A stretch of 64,000 bases of DNA, from positions 372,001 through 436,000 of the forward strand of contig JAFREQ010000066.1 of assembly GCA_025331565.1 (NCBI GenBank), written 5' to 3'. Positions 61,923 through 64,000 of the stretch are shown here, in pieces. The stretch's first letter is position 1. Each line of letters begins with the position of its first letter. Made by a program: the position numbers and the translations under genes. Origin of the DNA: Holacanthus passer (lineage: Eukaryota > Chordata > Actinopteri > Pomacanthidae). A model generated the notes under the pieces. It searched no databases and had not been told where the DNA came from. It saw only the letters and a program-made list of their open reading frames with translations.

Positions 61923-62268
61923 ATTAGTAGCTTGTGGTCTTCTTCCTAATGTTTGACCCATTGCTACAGGTCTTGGATAAAAAGCATATATTCATAATTA
62001 TAGATCAAAAACAGTGTGACAATATTAGTAGTAATTATGTATTGTATCACCAATGTGCATGTGTGCATGTTTGCTCGCACACTCATAGAAGAACTGGTCC
62101 GTTGTGCTCGAGGTCTAACACTGCAGAGTCGACCTTTAAGAGCAAATTGTGCTGCAGCCAGTTTGAGCTCCAAATAGTATCAGACACAGAAGATAAATAA
62201 AAAAAATCATTAACTTCGTTGGGAACCTGCCATGTCTGAATTATACTGTGTGACCCCCATATTCTCAA
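61923..62268. other. non-coding DNA upstream of a candidate peptide frame
   Basis: Mostly unique. A TATA-like GATAAATAAAAAA lies at about 62192-62204, some 70 bases before the ATG of the next feature, but this could be a chance AT-rich run. Confidence 0.4.
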
Positions 62269-62520
62269 ATGAAGTTATTATTGCAAATGCTCTTCGATGT
62301 TTTACTGCTAAGTGGAGCTTGTGTTTTCGGAGAGTCACTTTCACTAAGCAGCAGAAGCAGCAGATACAGCATGAACGCTGGAGAAGTGAAGGAGAAAATC
62401 AAGCAGCTTCCCCCGAAGTTTTTACCTTCCCCCTCGGGCACTGAAACTTTTAAGGCAAATCTGCCAGTGGGAGGAGAGGGAGGCTGTGCTCTTCATGCTA
62501 GAGCTCACCTGGGAGACTGA
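62269..62520 (+). CDS. candidate short secreted protein or first exon, unidentified
   Basis: The frame of 83 codons starts at ATG 62269 and stops at TGA 62518. The first 21 residues (MKLLLQMLFDVLLLSGACVF then G) look like a classical signal peptide: a lysine, a leucine-rich core, and small residues before a likely cut near Gly21-Glu22. A serine/arginine-rich linker and a charged, helix-like EVKEKIKQ at about residues 40-47 follow. The last 35 residues are glycine/proline-rich and less convincing, so a real product might splice out earlier. The base at -3 of the start codon is C, a poor initiation context. I do not recognise the family, and chance frames of this length are common here. The signal-peptide quality is the only positive sign. 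Confidence 0.25.
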   Translation: MKLLLQMLFDVLLLSGACVFGESLSLSSRSSRYSMNAGEVKEKIKQLPPKFLPSPSGTETFKANLPVGGEGGCALHARAHLGD

Positions 62521-62990
62521 CAAGACCTTGCTTTATGGGTCTGCAATTCCCTTCATGTACAACATTTGAGTTAATAGAAGTCTTCATCCCTGACCAACCT
62601 CATCAGGAGCTTACTGCCAAGGAAATTATGGGGCTAAAAATGGCCGTACAGCAGCAGCAGGGTAACTGGAGGTGGGGGGTGGGGAGGGCTGCTGAGGCCG
62701 GGGGAGGGAATATCATTACAAGGTTAGATGAGATACGGTATCACAGAATCATAATCAGAGCTCGGTTCACACACGTTGAGCGTAGCAGGGGTGGGACTGT
62801 CTGTATTGGCACGTTGTAGATGTTACAACATCGAGGCTGTTTGCCGACTCAGCTGCCTCGACGACCAACCTAAACCTGCGAGCTCACCACCACGTGAAGC
62901 GGCGGCACCAGAAATGAATGGAGCAATGTCAGCTGTGCAACCTCGTCTGACGCCCACTCAACACGCACAGTCACATGGGAAATAATACAT
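62521..62990. other. non-coding DNA with a G-rich patch
   Basis: 62670-62708 carries G runs of 6, 4, 3, 5 and 3 (plus strand), which could form a quadruplex, though one loop would be 11 bases. A short CAGCAGCAGCAG run lies just before. No further gene signal. Confidence 0.5.
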
Positions 62991-64000
62991 TGAAGCGTGA
63001 GACGCTCTGCCACACATGTGACAGTCACAGCATTAAGCTATGTGGGTTGTGTTCAAATGCAAATTCTCAAATTGCATTGGAAAAAAAGGGGAAAAGTGTT
63101 TTGATTGGACTTAACCATTAGTATATAATGTATTACATGTTGGTAGCATATCACAACTGTGAAATACGTTACACCATTACTTCATCAACCTTTTATTTTG
63201 AAATGCACTCAGGTGAAGACCTCATTCACAATATCGCTATGGAAAGAACAGATGAAATACAAAAAGGAAGCTTAGTGTAAAATACTGATTAAAAAGTAAA
63301 AATAATAAAAAGCCAAATTAAAATGTTTGGAATCAATAAAGCAATTAAAATTTTAAGAAGATTAATGAAATGAAACGAGAACATCTGGAAGTGAATTAAG
63401 ATGAGATTAAGAATTTAAAAACTGCCCTAAGGACACAAATGAGTTGATGTCATTGTTGTCAACCATTCAGCTCTGTTTACAACTACTGTATCCTGCAGGT
63501 CTCAGTATTTACAAGAACATTTAGAATATAATTTATTCTCCGGTCCTCTTAAATTCCCTGTTTTTACTGCCTTGTTCATCATAGTCTGGTTTTCCTACTC
63601 TGTACCCGCATTTAAGTATTTTATGTCCTGATGAAAATACACAGACAATGACTTTGTAAATTGCACACTGTTATAAGTGAAACCAGAAGCACCCACCATC
63701 CACTATGACCACCTCCACCTCAAGCCCTACAACATAATTCAGACATCAAAAAATATATGAATTTCTAGGCGTTAGGGTTGGACATACCTTCAGAGTCAAG
63801 CGTCTGATTTGCACCGTGTGGCGTTCTGTACATGCAGAGCGCCAAAGTAGAACCTCTGAGCAGATAAATTATGTAAGACACACAAATTGGATGGATAACA
63901 GTGATCTAACACCCAAATAAAAGCCCCAGTCCCTTTTTGTGTGTGGTGTCTGGGAAGTGACTGCCTAAATGAGCTCTTGGATTGATGCATTATGGGAAGG
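62991..64000. other. AT-rich non-coding DNA
   Basis: 63240-63420 is strongly A-rich with AATAAA words, not tied to any gene. Nothing else recognised. Confidence 0.5.

Overview
The window reads as nuclear DNA of a ray-finned fish, most likely a percomorph teleost. It is AT-rich (about 60%), has no dense coding, and is full of short microsatellites and homopolymers. It also carries decayed copies of dispersed repeats I recognise from percomorph genomes. These include 3' ends of CR1/L2-type LINEs, several non-autonomous DNA-transposon-like elements, and tRNA-SINE-like pieces. Family names are from memory and are not database results. Nothing looks bacterial, viral, or like a plasmid, CRISPR array, rRNA or tRNA locus.

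No complete protein-coding gene can be supported. The longest open frames are about 120-130 codons, which is what chance gives in 64 kb of this composition. They show no domain, no consistent codon bias and no chain of exons. The window is therefore best read as a gene desert or the inside of one or more very large introns.

Layout. 1-2490: unremarkable, one (CA)14. 2490-3900: a T/G-skewed stretch with a CpG cluster and two exon-like modules, each ending in a good splice donor; this is the best candidate for an unannotated non-coding transcript. 5258-10064: CT, AC and T tracts around unique sequence. 12232-12480, 15838-16145 and 17115-17590: dispersed repeats, the last a terminal-inverted-repeat element with a perfect 15-bp hairpin. 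18600-19130: unique sequence with clustered TAATC motifs, possibly an enhancer. 22000-27860: five further repeat fragments. 32700-33195: a frameshifted L2-type reverse transcriptase remnant with its 3' tail. 43311-45110: two LINE tails, one interrupted by (TA)n and one with a 21-bp unit repeated exactly three times. 47455-47931: a second copy of the 17.1-kb element. 53663-53780: a possible isolated coding exon. 54521-54852: a well-preserved short inverted-repeat element. 56779-56868: a CpG cluster that can fold into a hairpin. 62269-62520: a short reading frame beginning with a convincing signal-peptide-like segment.

No genes can be shown to act together here. The biological content, if any, is probably regulatory: several repeat-free blocks (near 8.5, 18.7, 21.3, 25.3, 28.2, 41.0, 44.2, 47.1 and 55.2 kb) are rich in homeodomain, POU and GATA-type words and look like conserved non-coding elements of developmental-gene deserts. 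That reading needs cross-species alignment. I found no clear undescribed system. The best leads are the exon-like modules at 2.6 and 3.35 kb, the possible exon at 53.7 kb and the secreted-peptide-like frame at 62.3 kb.
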